Assembly: GCA_016892645.1 (NCBI GenBank) | Contig: JAFEMX010000010.1 | Coordinates: 1-64,000 of the forward strand | Reading direction: 5' to 3' | From: Micrococcaceae bacterium RIT 802 | Lineage (GTDB): Bacteria > Actinomycetota > Actinomycetes > Actinomycetales > Micrococcaceae | DNA: 64,000 bases | Part shown: positions 35,355 to 43,975 of the stretch, piece by piece | Position numbering within the stretch: the stretch's first letter is position 1 | Layout: every line of letters starts with the position of its first letter | Notes under the pieces: model-generated | Seen by the model: only the letters and a program-made list of their open reading frames with translations | What the model was told of the DNA's origin: nothing | The model's database searches: none | Position numbers and translations under genes: made by a program

Positions 35355-35605
35355 CGGGCACGTCCAGGGATCTGGTGGTGGGTGGTCATGAAAGGTGGAT
35401 GAGCGTATGAAATATCCATGACTTCACGCTATTGATGGGCGCCGCACCTTGGCATCCCCCGAAAGGCGTATTTTGACAAGAAATGTAGTGCCATATCCAT
35501 ACTTGAGGAATCAAGGAAGATTCCGAAAGCTGAATATTGAGGAAAGCCAACGGCGGGCCCAGGCGACATTTCGCCTCCCGGCCCGGCCGACGGCCTCCAT
35601 GCGTG
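35355..35605. other. AT-richer spacer with a repeated octamer
   Basis: 251 bp without a gene, less GC-rich than its surroundings, containing the octamer atatccat twice in near-identical context (about 35413 and 35496). It is the upstream region of the exported hydrolase. No clear promoter was identified. Confidence 0.5.
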
Positions 35606-36871
35606 TTAGCGCTTGGACGCGCGGTACCCGTGGGATCGGGCCGCCGCCGTGCTGGAGAAGCACTCTTCAGGGTTGGTGCGGGTGTAGAACGCGCCTCGAG
35701 GCGCGTGGTAGATCATCGAGCTGGCGTTGCCCTTGATCGGGTACCCGGCGGGGCAGTTGTAGCTGCCCGTCCCGTAGACATGGTTCGGCTTCTTGCCCGC
35801 CTTGATCTTCACTGTCTGTGTCTTCGTGGCGGTGTACGTCGGCGACCAGGACTTCTTGGTCACCCTCTTACTGGTCGTCACCGTCTGGCGCAAGGGGCGG
35901 TCGGGATAAAGATAAGGAGTTGCTGTGGCACCAACGACCGGCTTGACCGCCACTGGCGAATCCTCGTTGTCCCACCAATTCAACTGGCCGACGATACCCA
36001 GATCGCGGGCTTCGGCAGAGTCGACGGCGTAGTCCGCATACGTGGTGTAGCTCCCCGAAAAAGCACCAGTGCATTTCAAGGCCAGCTCACGGGTGGGAAA
36101 GTAGTAGTAGTCCTCCTGCGCCCCGACCTTCGCCACCTTGCAGGTCATCTTCAGGCCCTTGCTGGGCACGGAGACCGGCTTGGCCACTGACGACTTCACC
36201 GTCGTTGTCTTGTAGACCGGGATACGGTATTTCGCGGTGGTGGTGGCCCGGTAGGTGCCGGCCTTGAGCGCCACGGATGTCCTGTTCGTGGCGATCTTCT
36301 TCGCCCCTTGCTTCACCGTCAAGCGGCTGGACGAAAGCTGCACGCCACTCGCCCGCGAAACGTTGGGCTTAATGGTGGCCTTCCCGCGGTATGGGGCCGT
36401 TTTGCCGGAGATGGCCTTGATGTACACGGCAGACCGCACCACCAGCTTCTGCTTTTTGCTGACCGTCTTGACCGCGGAGTACTTCTTCGACGCTCCCGCG
36501 CTCGAGATGGTCCGGTATTTGACGACCGAGCTGACCGTGTAGGTTCCGGCCTTGAGCTTGGCAGTCCCCTTCGCACGGACCAGGGTCTTCTTGCCCTGGA
36601 ATACGGTGATCGTCTTCGACCGGAGGTCGACCGATCCGCTGGTGGTGACCTTGGGTGCGACGGTTGCGCTGCCGCCGACCCTGACGATCGGGGACGCGAT
36701 GGTTCCCAGGGCGACCTTGAAAATCGTTGCGGCCGGGACGGCGGCCCGGACGTTGGATGTTGTGGCGATGGACGGTGCACCTGGTGCGGCAACGGCGGCA
36801 AGGGCGCTTCCGAGGACCAGCGACGAAGCCGCAGCCATGACTGCCATGGCACGGCAAACTGAAGTTTTCAT
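35606..36871 (-). CDS. Exported Ig-like-repeat protein with C-terminal sunset-type domain
   Basis: 421 aa. Signal peptide (about 1-30). The middle is Lys/Thr/Val-rich with two or three beta-sandwich-like repeats marked by LKAGTYTVSS / LKAGTYRATT. The C-terminal domain (from GSYNCPAGYPIKGN to GYRASKR) matches the short Cys-containing 'sunset' domain of actinobacterial surface proteins. Likely cell-surface adhesion or wall-binding. ATG 36871 fits the signal peptide. Confidence 0.82.
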   Translation of the reverse strand: MKTSVCRAMAVMAAASSLVLGSALAAVAAPGAPSIATTSNVRAAVPAATIFKVALGTIASPIVRVGGSATVAPKVTTSGSVDLRSKTITVFQGKKTLVRAKGTAKLKAGTYTVSSVVKYRTISSAGASKKYSAVKTVSKKQKLVVRSAVYIKAISGKTAPYRGKATIKPNVSRASGVQLSSSRLTVKQGAKKIATNRTSVALKAGTYRATTTAKYRIPVYKTTTVKSSVAKPVSVPSKGLKMTCKVAKVGAQEDYYYFPTRELALKCTGAFSGSYTTYADYAVDSAEARDLGIVGQLNWWDNEDSPVAVKPVVGATATPYLYPDRPLRQTVTTSKRVTKKSWSPTYTATKTQTVKIKAGKKPNHVYGTGSYNCPAGYPIKGNASSMIYHAPRGAFYTRTNPEECFSSTAAARSHGYRASKR

Positions 36872-37046
36872 TCCCCCAACTTTCTTCCCGGACCTCACCG
36901 GGCACGAGTGATGAACACATCGTAAACGAAAACTTGAAGGAACAATATGTATCATCACGCCGTCGTGGCGTGTCCAGAAAAGCCTTGCCCCGCCGTCGTG
37001 CACCGGGGTTAGGATCAGCCGGTACAGCACAGCGACGCACCGGGAG

Positions 37047-37682
37047 ATGACCAGCATGCCCACCAGCCGCCTCGAGGCGTTCAGCGACGGGGTCATGGCC
37101 GTGATCCTGACGATCATGGTCCTGGAGATCCAGGTGCCCGAGGGCCACGACCTGGCGGCGCTGGCCTCGTCCGGGCTCGGGTTGAGCCTGCTGACCTACC
37201 TGTTGAGCTTCATCTACGTGGGCATCTACTGGAACAACCACCACCACATGTTCCAGATCACCGAGCGCATCACCGGCGGGGCACTGTGGGCGAACCTGCA
37301 CCTTTTGTTCTGGCTCTCCTTGCTGCCGTTCACCACCGCATGGATGGACGAGAGCACGTTTGCCCGGCTCCCGGTGATCATCTACGGTGCAAACCTCCTG
37401 GCACTGGCGGTGGCCTACTTCATCCTGCAGTCGGTCATCATCCGCTCCCAGGGCGCGGAGTCGGCGTTGCGCACGGCCGTGGGGCGGGACCTGAAGGGCA
37501 GGCTCTCCCCCGTGCTCTACATCGCCGGCATCGTGTGCGCGGTGCTGGGCAGCGACGAGGCGAGGGCGCTGGTGTGGGTTGGCGTCGCGTTCCCGGTGGC
37601 CGTGGCCATCCTCTGGCTCATCCCCGACCGTCGGATCGAACGGCGGCTGGCGGCGCGCGGCACCGACGGGGATCCTGGCTAG
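37047..37682 (+). CDS. TMEM175-family potassium channel-like membrane protein
   Basis: 211 aa, six hydrophobic helices. The N-terminal RLEAFSDGVMAVILTI is the FSDG signature of TMEM175 (DUF1211) channels, which conduct K+ without a P-loop. ATG 37047 or 37056. Stop shares CTAG with the convergent peptidase gene. Confidence 0.9.
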   Translation: MTSMPTSRLEAFSDGVMAVILTIMVLEIQVPEGHDLAALASSGLGLSLLTYLLSFIYVGIYWNNHHHMFQITERITGGALWANLHLLFWLSLLPFTTAWMDESTFARLPVIIYGANLLALAVAYFILQSVIIRSQGAESALRTAVGRDLKGRLSPVLYIAGIVCAVLGSDEARALVWVGVAFPVAVAILWLIPDRRIERRLAARGTDGDPG

Positions 37683-38950
37683 CCCCCCTCCACTCCGCAC
37701 CAGTCTGCCAGGAACAGGGCGATGGCACCGGTGATCCTGCGGACGGAGTCCAGATGCACCCGTTCGTCGAAGCCGTGGATCGCCTCGGACCGGGGCCCGT
37801 ACACGAAGGTCGGCATGTCCCCGTACTGCGTGAAGACCCGGGCGTCGAGGTAGCCGGGGGTTGTAAAGGATTCGAGCGGGGTCCCGAACGCGCTCCGGTG
37901 CGCCACTGCCAGAACCCCTTCGGCGTCGGTCCCGGCCGGTTGGACATAGCCTTCGGCGAAGAACCCCGTCCGTTCGGCGGTGGGGGTGATGCCGTCCAGC
38001 CTTGCAGCCATGCTGGTCAGGCACTCCTGGATTTCCGACCAGGCCTCCTCCGCCGTGGTCCCCGGGTAGAAGGCGGCGCGGACATCGATTTCACACCACG
38101 CCGGGACGCTGGACGGCCAGTCCCCGCCCCGGATCCTGCCGATGTTGAAGTTGATGGGATGCTCCAGGTCCTCAAAGTGTGGATGGTTCCCCCGCCGGCC
38201 GTTCCACCTCTCCTCCAGTCCCCGCAATTCCTGGATGGCCAGGTAGGCGGCATCAATGGCGTTGAACCCACTGGCCATTTCCCGGGGGTGCGTCGGCTTG
38301 CCCTCCACCCTGACCGTGAACCAGATGACCCCGACGTTGGCCCGGACCAGCATGTTCTCCTCGGGCTCGGGAATGATGACGGCATCAGCGCGGTAGCCGC
38401 GCAGATGTGCCGCCAAGGCACCGTTGCCGGTGGATTCCTCTTCGACCACGGATTGGAAGATGATCGGGGCCGTTGGTTCCAATCCGGCGGCGCGCACGGC
38501 ATCGTAGGCGAACAGATTGGCGGCAACGCCGGCCTTCATGTCACCAGCGCCGCGGCCGTGCATCCAGCCGTCGATGATGGCCGGGTCCCACGGCGAGCGC
38601 GCCCACGTCGCTTCCGGTCCCGTGGGAACCACATCGACGTGGCTGTTCAGGATCAGCGAGCGGCCACGCGTGGTGCGCGGCGTGAAGGTGCCGACCACCG
38701 TGGACGCCTGGTCCGTGTCAACGGTCATCGGACCATATCCGGGGTGCCGTGCCAGTTCATCGACGTCGAGCTTCCATCGGTCCATTTCGAGGCGGCGCGA
38801 CTGCAGGGCGGAGTACATGAGGTCCTGCACCGATTCCTCCGACCCGCGCACCGATGGATGCCGGATCAGCTCAGCGGTGAATTCCAGTTGACGGTCGAAG
38901 TCTGCGTCCACTGCGGCGAGGATCCGTTGGGTTCGTTCTGGCGTGGGCAC
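37679..38950 (-). CDS. M20-family metallopeptidase / ArgE-DapE-like deacylase
   Basis: 423 aa. Zn-binding NSHVDVVP and GRGAGDMKAG, catalytic Glu in VVEEESTGNGAL, dimerisation lid in the middle. GTG 38950 is chosen because aggaagaag lies just upstream. Hydrolyses an N-acyl amino acid or small peptide; substrate not readable. Confidence 0.9.
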   Translation of the reverse strand: MPTPERTQRILAAVDADFDRQLEFTAELIRHPSVRGSEESVQDLMYSALQSRRLEMDRWKLDVDELARHPGYGPMTVDTDQASTVVGTFTPRTTRGRSLILNSHVDVVPTGPEATWARSPWDPAIIDGWMHGRGAGDMKAGVAANLFAYDAVRAAGLEPTAPIIFQSVVEEESTGNGALAAHLRGYRADAVIIPEPEENMLVRANVGVIWFTVRVEGKPTHPREMASGFNAIDAAYLAIQELRGLEERWNGRRGNHPHFEDLEHPINFNIGRIRGGDWPSSVPAWCEIDVRAAFYPGTTAEEAWSEIQECLTSMAARLDGITPTAERTGFFAEGYVQPAGTDAEGVLAVAHRSAFGTPLESFTTPGYLDARVFTQYGDMPTFVYGPRSEAIHGFDERVHLDSVRRITGAIALFLADWCGVEGG

Positions 38951-39089
38951 GATGCTCTTCTTCCTGTGGTGTGGTGTTCCAGGGTCTTCCGAGCGTCGCA
39001 CCCTTTGGTCCACATCAAAAGAGGTCAGGTGTCCCTGTCGTTGGGTGGGAGCCGCGTGGCGGGAGACTGCGGTGTGAGATCCTGAGCGC

Positions 39090-39569
39090 ATGGACCGGCT
39101 GACCCCTGCTGAGCGTTCGGCGCAGATGGCGCGCATCCGGGGGACGAACACGAAGCCGGAACTGCTGGTACGCCAGCTAGCCCACCGGGCCGGCTATCGC
39201 TTCCGCCTGCACGGCCAGGTCTCCGCGGCCGCGCTGGCCGCCGCACGGCGCCGGGCCCCCGACCTGGCCTTCCGCGGTGGCAAGTTGCCGGGACGGCCTG
39301 ATCTGGTCTTCGCGTCGCGGAAGAAGGTCGTTTTCGTCAACGGCTGCTTCTGGCACCAGCACGACTGTCCCGTCGGCCGGCATGGGCCGGGAACCAATGT
39401 GGAGTTCTGGGAGGAGAAGCGCCGGCGGAACGTGGAACGCGACATCCGCAGCCACGAGGCACTTGAATCCATCGGCTGGGAGGCACTGGACCTGTGGGAA
39501 TGCCAGCTGAAGGACCCCGCCGTCGTGCTGGGGCAGCTCGATGCCTTCCTCTCGCGGAGGACACCATGA
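39090..39569 (+). CDS. vsr: Very short patch repair endonuclease (Vsr)
   Basis: 159 aa. Family motifs ARIRGTNTKPELLVR, LPGRPDLVFASRKK (catalytic Asp) and VFVNGCFWHQHDCP (catalytic His/Zn ligand). Nicks T:G mismatches left by deamination of 5-methylcytosine. No cytosine methyltransferase is in the window, so it is an orphan. An about 15-residue Arg/Ala-rich insert before the PGRPD motif is unusual. Overlaps the ASCH gene by ATGA. Confidence 0.9.
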   Translation: MDRLTPAERSAQMARIRGTNTKPELLVRQLAHRAGYRFRLHGQVSAAALAAARRRAPDLAFRGGKLPGRPDLVFASRKKVVFVNGCFWHQHDCPVGRHGPGTNVEFWEEKRRRNVERDIRSHEALESIGWEALDLWECQLKDPAVVLGQLDAFLSRRTP

Positions 39570-40075
39570 CCCTGCCCGCACCCGATGTCGCCGCCGCGCA
39601 CCGTTTGTGGGGCCAGTACCGTTCCGCCCGGCCCAGTGTCGCCCGAGATGTGGGGCTGCCACCCGTGGAGTACTTTGGCGACAGCCCGGCCCTCGCCGAC
39701 GAGCTACTCCGGTTGGTGGCCTCGGGGCGCAAGCGGGCCACCGCCACCTTGGCCATCGAATTCGCGCTGGATGACCAGCTCCTCCCGCGCATCGGGGACC
39801 ACTGGGTAGCCTGCGACGGGAGCGGGAGCCCGCGGCTCGTGCTGCGATCGACGGCCCTGCGGGTGGGCACCATCGGCAGCGCAGACGAGTCCTTCGCCCG
39901 CGACGAAGCGGAGGATGACGGCTCATTGGCGGCCTGGCTCGACTCGCACGGCGCCTACTGGCAGCGCATTGCCGCAGCCGGAGGGTTCGAGTTCACCGAG
40001 GATTCGGAGATCGTGTTCGAGCACTTCGAGGTGGTCTGGGGGCTCGACGGCTATCCGTCGGAAGACCGGACGTGA
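39566..40075 (+). CDS. ASCH-domain protein
   Basis: 169 aa. ASCH RNA/nucleotide-binding beta-barrel with the family GxKrATA (ASGRKRATATL) near residue 53 and a downstream DHWVACDGSG. Similar YqfB-type proteins hydrolyse N4-acetylcytidine; whether this one does is unknown. Co-translated with vsr. Confidence 0.85.
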   Translation: MTLPAPDVAAAHRLWGQYRSARPSVARDVGLPPVEYFGDSPALADELLRLVASGRKRATATLAIEFALDDQLLPRIGDHWVACDGSGSPRLVLRSTALRVGTIGSADESFARDEAEDDGSLAAWLDSHGAYWQRIAAAGGFEFTEDSEIVFEHFEVVWGLDGYPSEDRT

Positions 40076-40092
40076 CGAGTGCCGGGTTGCGC

Positions 40093-41025
40093 TCAGCGGC
40101 CGGGGACGAGCAGGACCTTGCCGGCGGTGGTCACGTCGATCGCGAATCCTTCGGCGGCCCGGGCCAGCGGCAGCGTGGCGGCGATGCGCAGGGTGACGCG
40201 TCCGGCGTCGACCGCCGCCACGAGACGGTCGAGGGTCTCGGTGACGGGCATGGTCATCTGCGTGGAGGCCATGACCCGGGCCGCCGAGGAGGCACCGGCG
40301 TCGTGCTGGGTCAGCAGCGAGACCATGGCGCCACCCTCGCGCAGCAGCGGGTAGTAGGCGGTCGGTTCCACTCCCGGGGTGGCATCGAGGATGGAGTCGA
40401 TGCCGGTCAGCGCGGTCAGCCACGAGCCGTCGGCGTAGTCGTGGACCTCGTCGGCGCCGAGGGAGGCGACGAAGTCGCGGTCGGGGCCCGCGGCGCTGGC
40501 GATGACGCGGGCGCCGGCTGCCTTCGCGAGCTGGACGGCAATGCTGCCGATGGAGCCTCCGCCGCCGAGCACCAGCACCGTCTGCCCGGCCGCGGGCGCG
40601 ATGGAGGCCAAGGCCTGCACGGCGCTGGCGCCGACCAGGGGCAGCGAGGCCGCCTCGATCAGCGGAATGGCGTGCGGGGCGTGGGCGGAGAACATCGCCG
40701 GGGCGACGACCCGGTCGGCGAAGCTGCCGGTTCCGCCCATCACCACGCTGGCCTGGCCGATGACCGCGTCGCCGACGGCGAAGCCCTCCACGCCGGGGCC
40801 GACCTGTTCGACGATGCCGGAGTAGTCGCCGCCGAGCGTGAACGGCAACTCCAGCGGCACCGCATCGGCCATGGCGCCCTCGGCGATGCCGGCGTCGACC
40901 GGATTGATGCTGGCGGCGGCCACCCTCACGAGCAGCTGGCCTTCGCCCACCTCGGTGGGACCGCCTTCCTCGGCGACGACAAGACGGTCGAGCGGGCCGT
41001 AGGCGGTGACGCGGATCGCGGTCAT
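40093..41025 (-). CDS. NADP-dependent zinc-independent quinone oxidoreductase (MDR superfamily)
   Basis: 310 aa. GroES-like N-terminus (VRVAAASINPVDAGIAEG) and a nucleotide fold with GGGGSIGSIAVQLAKA. No structural or catalytic zinc cysteines. ATG 41025 has agga seven bases upstream. Reduces quinones or enones; specificity unknown. Confidence 0.9.
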   Translation of the reverse strand: MTAIRVTAYGPLDRLVVAEEGGPTEVGEGQLLVRVAAASINPVDAGIAEGAMADAVPLELPFTLGGDYSGIVEQVGPGVEGFAVGDAVIGQASVVMGGTGSFADRVVAPAMFSAHAPHAIPLIEAASLPLVGASAVQALASIAPAAGQTVLVLGGGGSIGSIAVQLAKAAGARVIASAAGPDRDFVASLGADEVHDYADGSWLTALTGIDSILDATPGVEPTAYYPLLREGGAMVSLLTQHDAGASSAARVMASTQMTMPVTETLDRLVAAVDAGRVTLRIAATLPLARAAEGFAIDVTTAGKVLLVPGR

Positions 41026-41120
41026 GGTTTCTCCTGGGGTCGTGCGGCGGCAACTGGGTTCCACCCTGCCACGCCCGGGCACCGACGACCAGCAGTCCTT
41101 CGCCGGGTGGCGGTGGCCGG

Positions 41121-41870
41121 TCAGCCGGTTGTCCGTTCCTGCGGGCTGCCTGATGCCGCCGCGGAGCGTACCTCGTCCAGCAGGTTCCCGAGGGCGCTGC
41201 CGTCCAGCTGGTGCAGGAGGTCGGCGACGTGGGCATAGGTCTCCACGGCTCCGGCGTCGCGCAGCTCGGCGGCGCTCGTGCCGCCGCTGCGCACGCCGAC
41301 GACCGGCATCGACAACCGCCCGCATGCCTGCACGTCCCAGACGGCATCCCCGACAAAGAGGGCGTGGGCCGCGTCGACCCCCGCGGCCTCGAGCGCCGCC
41401 TCGACAATGTCCGGGGCGGGCTTGCTTTCCGCGGCGTCCGAGGAGCTGGTGGCCGCGGTGATCCAGGCGTCGGCATCCAGCGCCTTCCGCAGCACATCCA
41501 GTTCGGCCTCCTTGGCCGAGGACGCCAGCACGACGGCGGCTCCCGCGGCATGGCAGCGGGCCAGGAGTTCACGGGCGCCCTCGAACCGCACCAGGTGGGG
41601 CCAGCAGGTCGAGAAGATGGCGTCATGGGCGTCCTTCAGCCCCTGTTCCTCCTCCTGGTCGACCTCCCGGCCGAAGGCGTGGGCGACGAGCTTGTCCCCA
41701 CCCATGCCGATGGAACGGTGGAGCCGGGCCATCGGCACCGTGTGGCCGGCCTGGCGGAACGAGAGCCACCAGGCCAGCGTGTGTAAGTAGGTGGAATCCA
41801 CCAGGGTACCGTCGACATCGAACAGCACGGCGTGCGTGGGGTTGCCGCCCAAGGGTTCCCTCTTCCTCAC
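41121..41870 (-). CDS. HAD-superfamily phosphatase, beta-phosphoglucomutase/Gph-like
   Basis: 249 aa. Nucleophile in LFDVDGTLVDST, Ser/Thr motif LASSAKEAEL, Lys in ESKPAPDI, and acidic pair in VGDAVWDVQACG. All four HAD motifs are present. GTG 41870 is used; a TTG at about 41855 after an aggaagaggg is possible. Small sugar-phosphate substrate likely. Confidence 0.88.
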   Translation of the reverse strand: MRKREPLGGNPTHAVLFDVDGTLVDSTYLHTLAWWLSFRQAGHTVPMARLHRSIGMGGDKLVAHAFGREVDQEEEQGLKDAHDAIFSTCWPHLVRFEGARELLARCHAAGAAVVLASSAKEAELDVLRKALDADAWITAATSSSDAAESKPAPDIVEAALEAAGVDAAHALFVGDAVWDVQACGRLSMPVVGVRSGGTSAAELRDAGAVETYAHVADLLHQLDGSALGNLLDEVRSAAASGSPQERTTG

Positions 41871-41939
41871 AGATCGGACAGTTCGTTTGCAGGCGCCGCC
41901 CGCTACCGGCTCGGCGGGCCGCCGGTCGCGGCGACCCGG

Positions 41940-42476
41940 CTACTTCGCCAGGCCCTTGATGACGTTCTTCGGGCGTTGCATTTCGCCTTCCTTGGCGCCC
42001 AGGACGATGACCCAGCCGGCGAAAACGGGGATGGCCCATTGCAGCATCTTCAATTGCTTCTGCGCAGTCTGCAGCTCGGACGAGGTCCCGGATGCTGGCT
42101 CGGTGGCCCCCCGGGCGCCTTCGTGCGAGAGCCGATCGACCTTCTTCCCCGCCACGCCGGCATAGAAGGTCACCGCTGCCCCGGTCAACGTGACGATGGC
42201 CTTATAGACGGACAACCGCATGACGCCATGCTGGCGGCCGAGCCGGTCCTTGTTGTCCTGGACGACCGCCAGCCCGGCCACGATATGCGTGCCAAAGGCG
42301 GCCGTCTGCACGGGGGCCCACTTCTTCCACCCCAGACTGGACAGCCGGGTCCGCTCGGCGGGGTCCTTCGCCTTGCCCGTGGCCCCGTTCAGGCCGACGG
42401 CCCCCATGAGCGAGCCGCCGAACCAGGCAGCCGCCGAGAGGTCGTGGATGGAGCGGGCAATGAGGTTTCCTGACAT
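41940..42476 (-). CDS. Small membrane protein, unknown function
   Basis: 178 aa with three or four hydrophobic segments and a central charged, soluble stretch. ggagg with suitable spacing precedes ATG 42476. Landmarks: SIHDLSAAAWFGGSLMGAVG and AVTFYAGVAGKKVD. No named family recognised. Confidence 0.7.
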   Translation of the reverse strand: MSGNLIARSIHDLSAAAWFGGSLMGAVGLNGATGKAKDPAERTRLSSLGWKKWAPVQTAAFGTHIVAGLAVVQDNKDRLGRQHGVMRLSVYKAIVTLTGAAVTFYAGVAGKKVDRLSHEGARGATEPASGTSSELQTAQKQLKMLQWAIPVFAGWVIVLGAKEGEMQRPKNVIKGLAK

Positions 42477-42660
42477 GATCTGTTTCCTCCAGTTCGATGG
42501 GGCCCGGCCGGATCCACGGGGATCCCGGCCGCCGGCTGTCTGCGGTGCCGTCACGTCGGTGCCGCCTAGGCCCAGCGTAGGAGAGTGATCAGACGGCGGC
42601 TAGGGATCGGGTCGCCGGTGGCTGCGGGCGCCGACCATGGTGAGTCGTCCGCCGGCTGCC

Positions 42661-43143
42661 TCAGGAAGCGGATGCGGAGGGCAGCCGCCGGGCCGCCGGG
42701 CCGGGGCTCGCCCGCCCGGCGGCCGGACCCTCCAGCACGTGGCCGGAAGCACAACGGACCACGGCCTCGACCGGTGCCCCGCAATCGCGATGGGTCACGA
42801 GCACCGACGGCCCGGTTGGCGACGCCAGGTGGCGGTCCCCCCACTGCAGGAGGCCGACCAAGACTGGGTAGAGCCCGCGCCCCTTCTCGGTCAACCGATA
42901 TTCACGGCGCGTCCGCCGCCCCGCCTCCCGGTAGGGCTCGACGGAGAGCAGCCCGGCGGCCACCAGGGTGCGTAGCCGGTCGGAGAGTATCGAGTCGGAC
43001 ATTCCCACATGGTCGCGGATCTGGTCGAACCGCCGGACCCCGTTGAAGGCCTCCCGCAGGACCAGAAACGTCCACTTCTCCCCGATCACCTCGAGCGTGC
43101 GTTGGATGGAGCACTGGGCGGTGTCGTAGTCGAGCCACTGCAT
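42661..43143 (-). CDS. HxlR-family transcriptional regulator
   Basis: 160 aa. HxlR winged helix: CSIQRTLEVIGEKWTFLVLR (Cys11), FDQIRDHVGMSDSILSDRLR. An extended Pro/Ala-rich tail follows. Divergent from a thioesterase gene, with an imperfect palindrome between. Confidence 0.92.
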   Translation of the reverse strand: MQWLDYDTAQCSIQRTLEVIGEKWTFLVLREAFNGVRRFDQIRDHVGMSDSILSDRLRTLVAAGLLSVEPYREAGRRTRREYRLTEKGRGLYPVLVGLLQWGDRHLASPTGPSVLVTHRDCGAPVEAVVRCASGHVLEGPAAGRASPGPAARRLPSASAS

Positions 43144-43200
43144 GGGATCCTCCTGACGGGATGGGGCCGGCGATTGACTGCCAGTAGTCGAGCGGCCTAG

Positions 43201-43225
43201 GCTGACTTTAATTATAGAAGCCAGC
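43201..43225. promoter_or_regulatory. Candidate HxlR operator
   Basis: gctgactt-nine bases-aagccagc, a 7/8 match between arms, with an AT-rich centre (taattatag). The only such element in the 98-bp divergent promoter. Confidence 0.5.
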
Positions 43226-43241
43226 TACCGGGAGCTCAACC

Positions 43242-43679
43242 ATGTCCGACGCCACAGCCATCCCCGACGTCTCGCTGGCCGCCGCCAGCCGGTTCGTCGA
43301 AGCCTCCGGGCTCGTCGTCGACAAGGTCACTGAGACCTCCGTGAGCGGACATGTCGAGCTGAACGAGGACCACCACACCCCGTGGGGCGTCGTCCACGGC
43401 GGCGTCTACGCGACCATCGTCGAGAGCGCCGCCAGCATCGGGGCCAGCCAGGCGGTCCTCGAGCGTGGCCAGTTCGCCGTCGGGGTGCACAACGCCACCG
43501 ATTTTCTCCGCCCGGCCACCGTCGCCCATGCCACCATCGAGGCCCGCGCCCTGCACCAGGGACGGACCCAGCAGCTGTGGGAGGTCGTCATCAGCGACAC
43601 CACCACCACCAAGGTCTTCGCCCGCGGCCAACTTCGCGTCCAGAACGTGCCGATGCCCGCGCCGGGCCCGGCGAAGTAG
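43242..43679 (+). CDS. PaaI-type hotdog thioesterase
   Basis: 145 aa hotdog acyl-CoA thioesterase. The family HGG active-site loop reads TPWGVVHGGVYATIVESAAS. Ends LRVQNVPMP. Divergent from hxlR, probably its target. Acyl substrate unknown. Confidence 0.9.
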   Translation: MSDATAIPDVSLAAASRFVEASGLVVDKVTETSVSGHVELNEDHHTPWGVVHGGVYATIVESAASIGASQAVLERGQFAVGVHNATDFLRPATVAHATIEARALHQGRTQQLWEVVISDTTTTKVFARGQLRVQNVPMPAPGPAK

Positions 43680-43740
43680 GGAACTTCCGTGACGGCGCGA
43701 AAGCGCCATCAGCCTTTTCCTCCACCCTGGCGCCCCGCCC

Positions 43741-43925
43741 CACAACCCCATCGGCACCGTGCACGATGGCCGGTCTGCACGGGCCGGGCGGCCAAGCCGG
43801 GGCGCCGCGCGGCCTTTGCCGAGGGACAGATCACGGATCGGCACGGCAATACAGTGGCGACCGCCTCGGGCTCGCTGCCCGCCTTCCCCCACGAGCAGGG
43901 CATCGCCTCCACCTCTCGCCAGTGA
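43741..43925 (+). pseudogene. Degraded thioesterase (hotdog) remnant
   Basis: Frame 1 encodes HNPIGTVHD, like the substrate loop of PaaI thioesterases (P-GTVHGG). A different frame then gives AFAEGQITDRHGNTVATASG, like the family C-terminus. The middle of the domain is gone. This looks like a second thioesterase lost by deletion and frameshift beside the intact one. Confidence 0.6.
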
Positions 43926-43975
43926 CCGGCATCACACCGTAGGCTTCCCGGACATACAGTCCATGAGGAGGCCCC

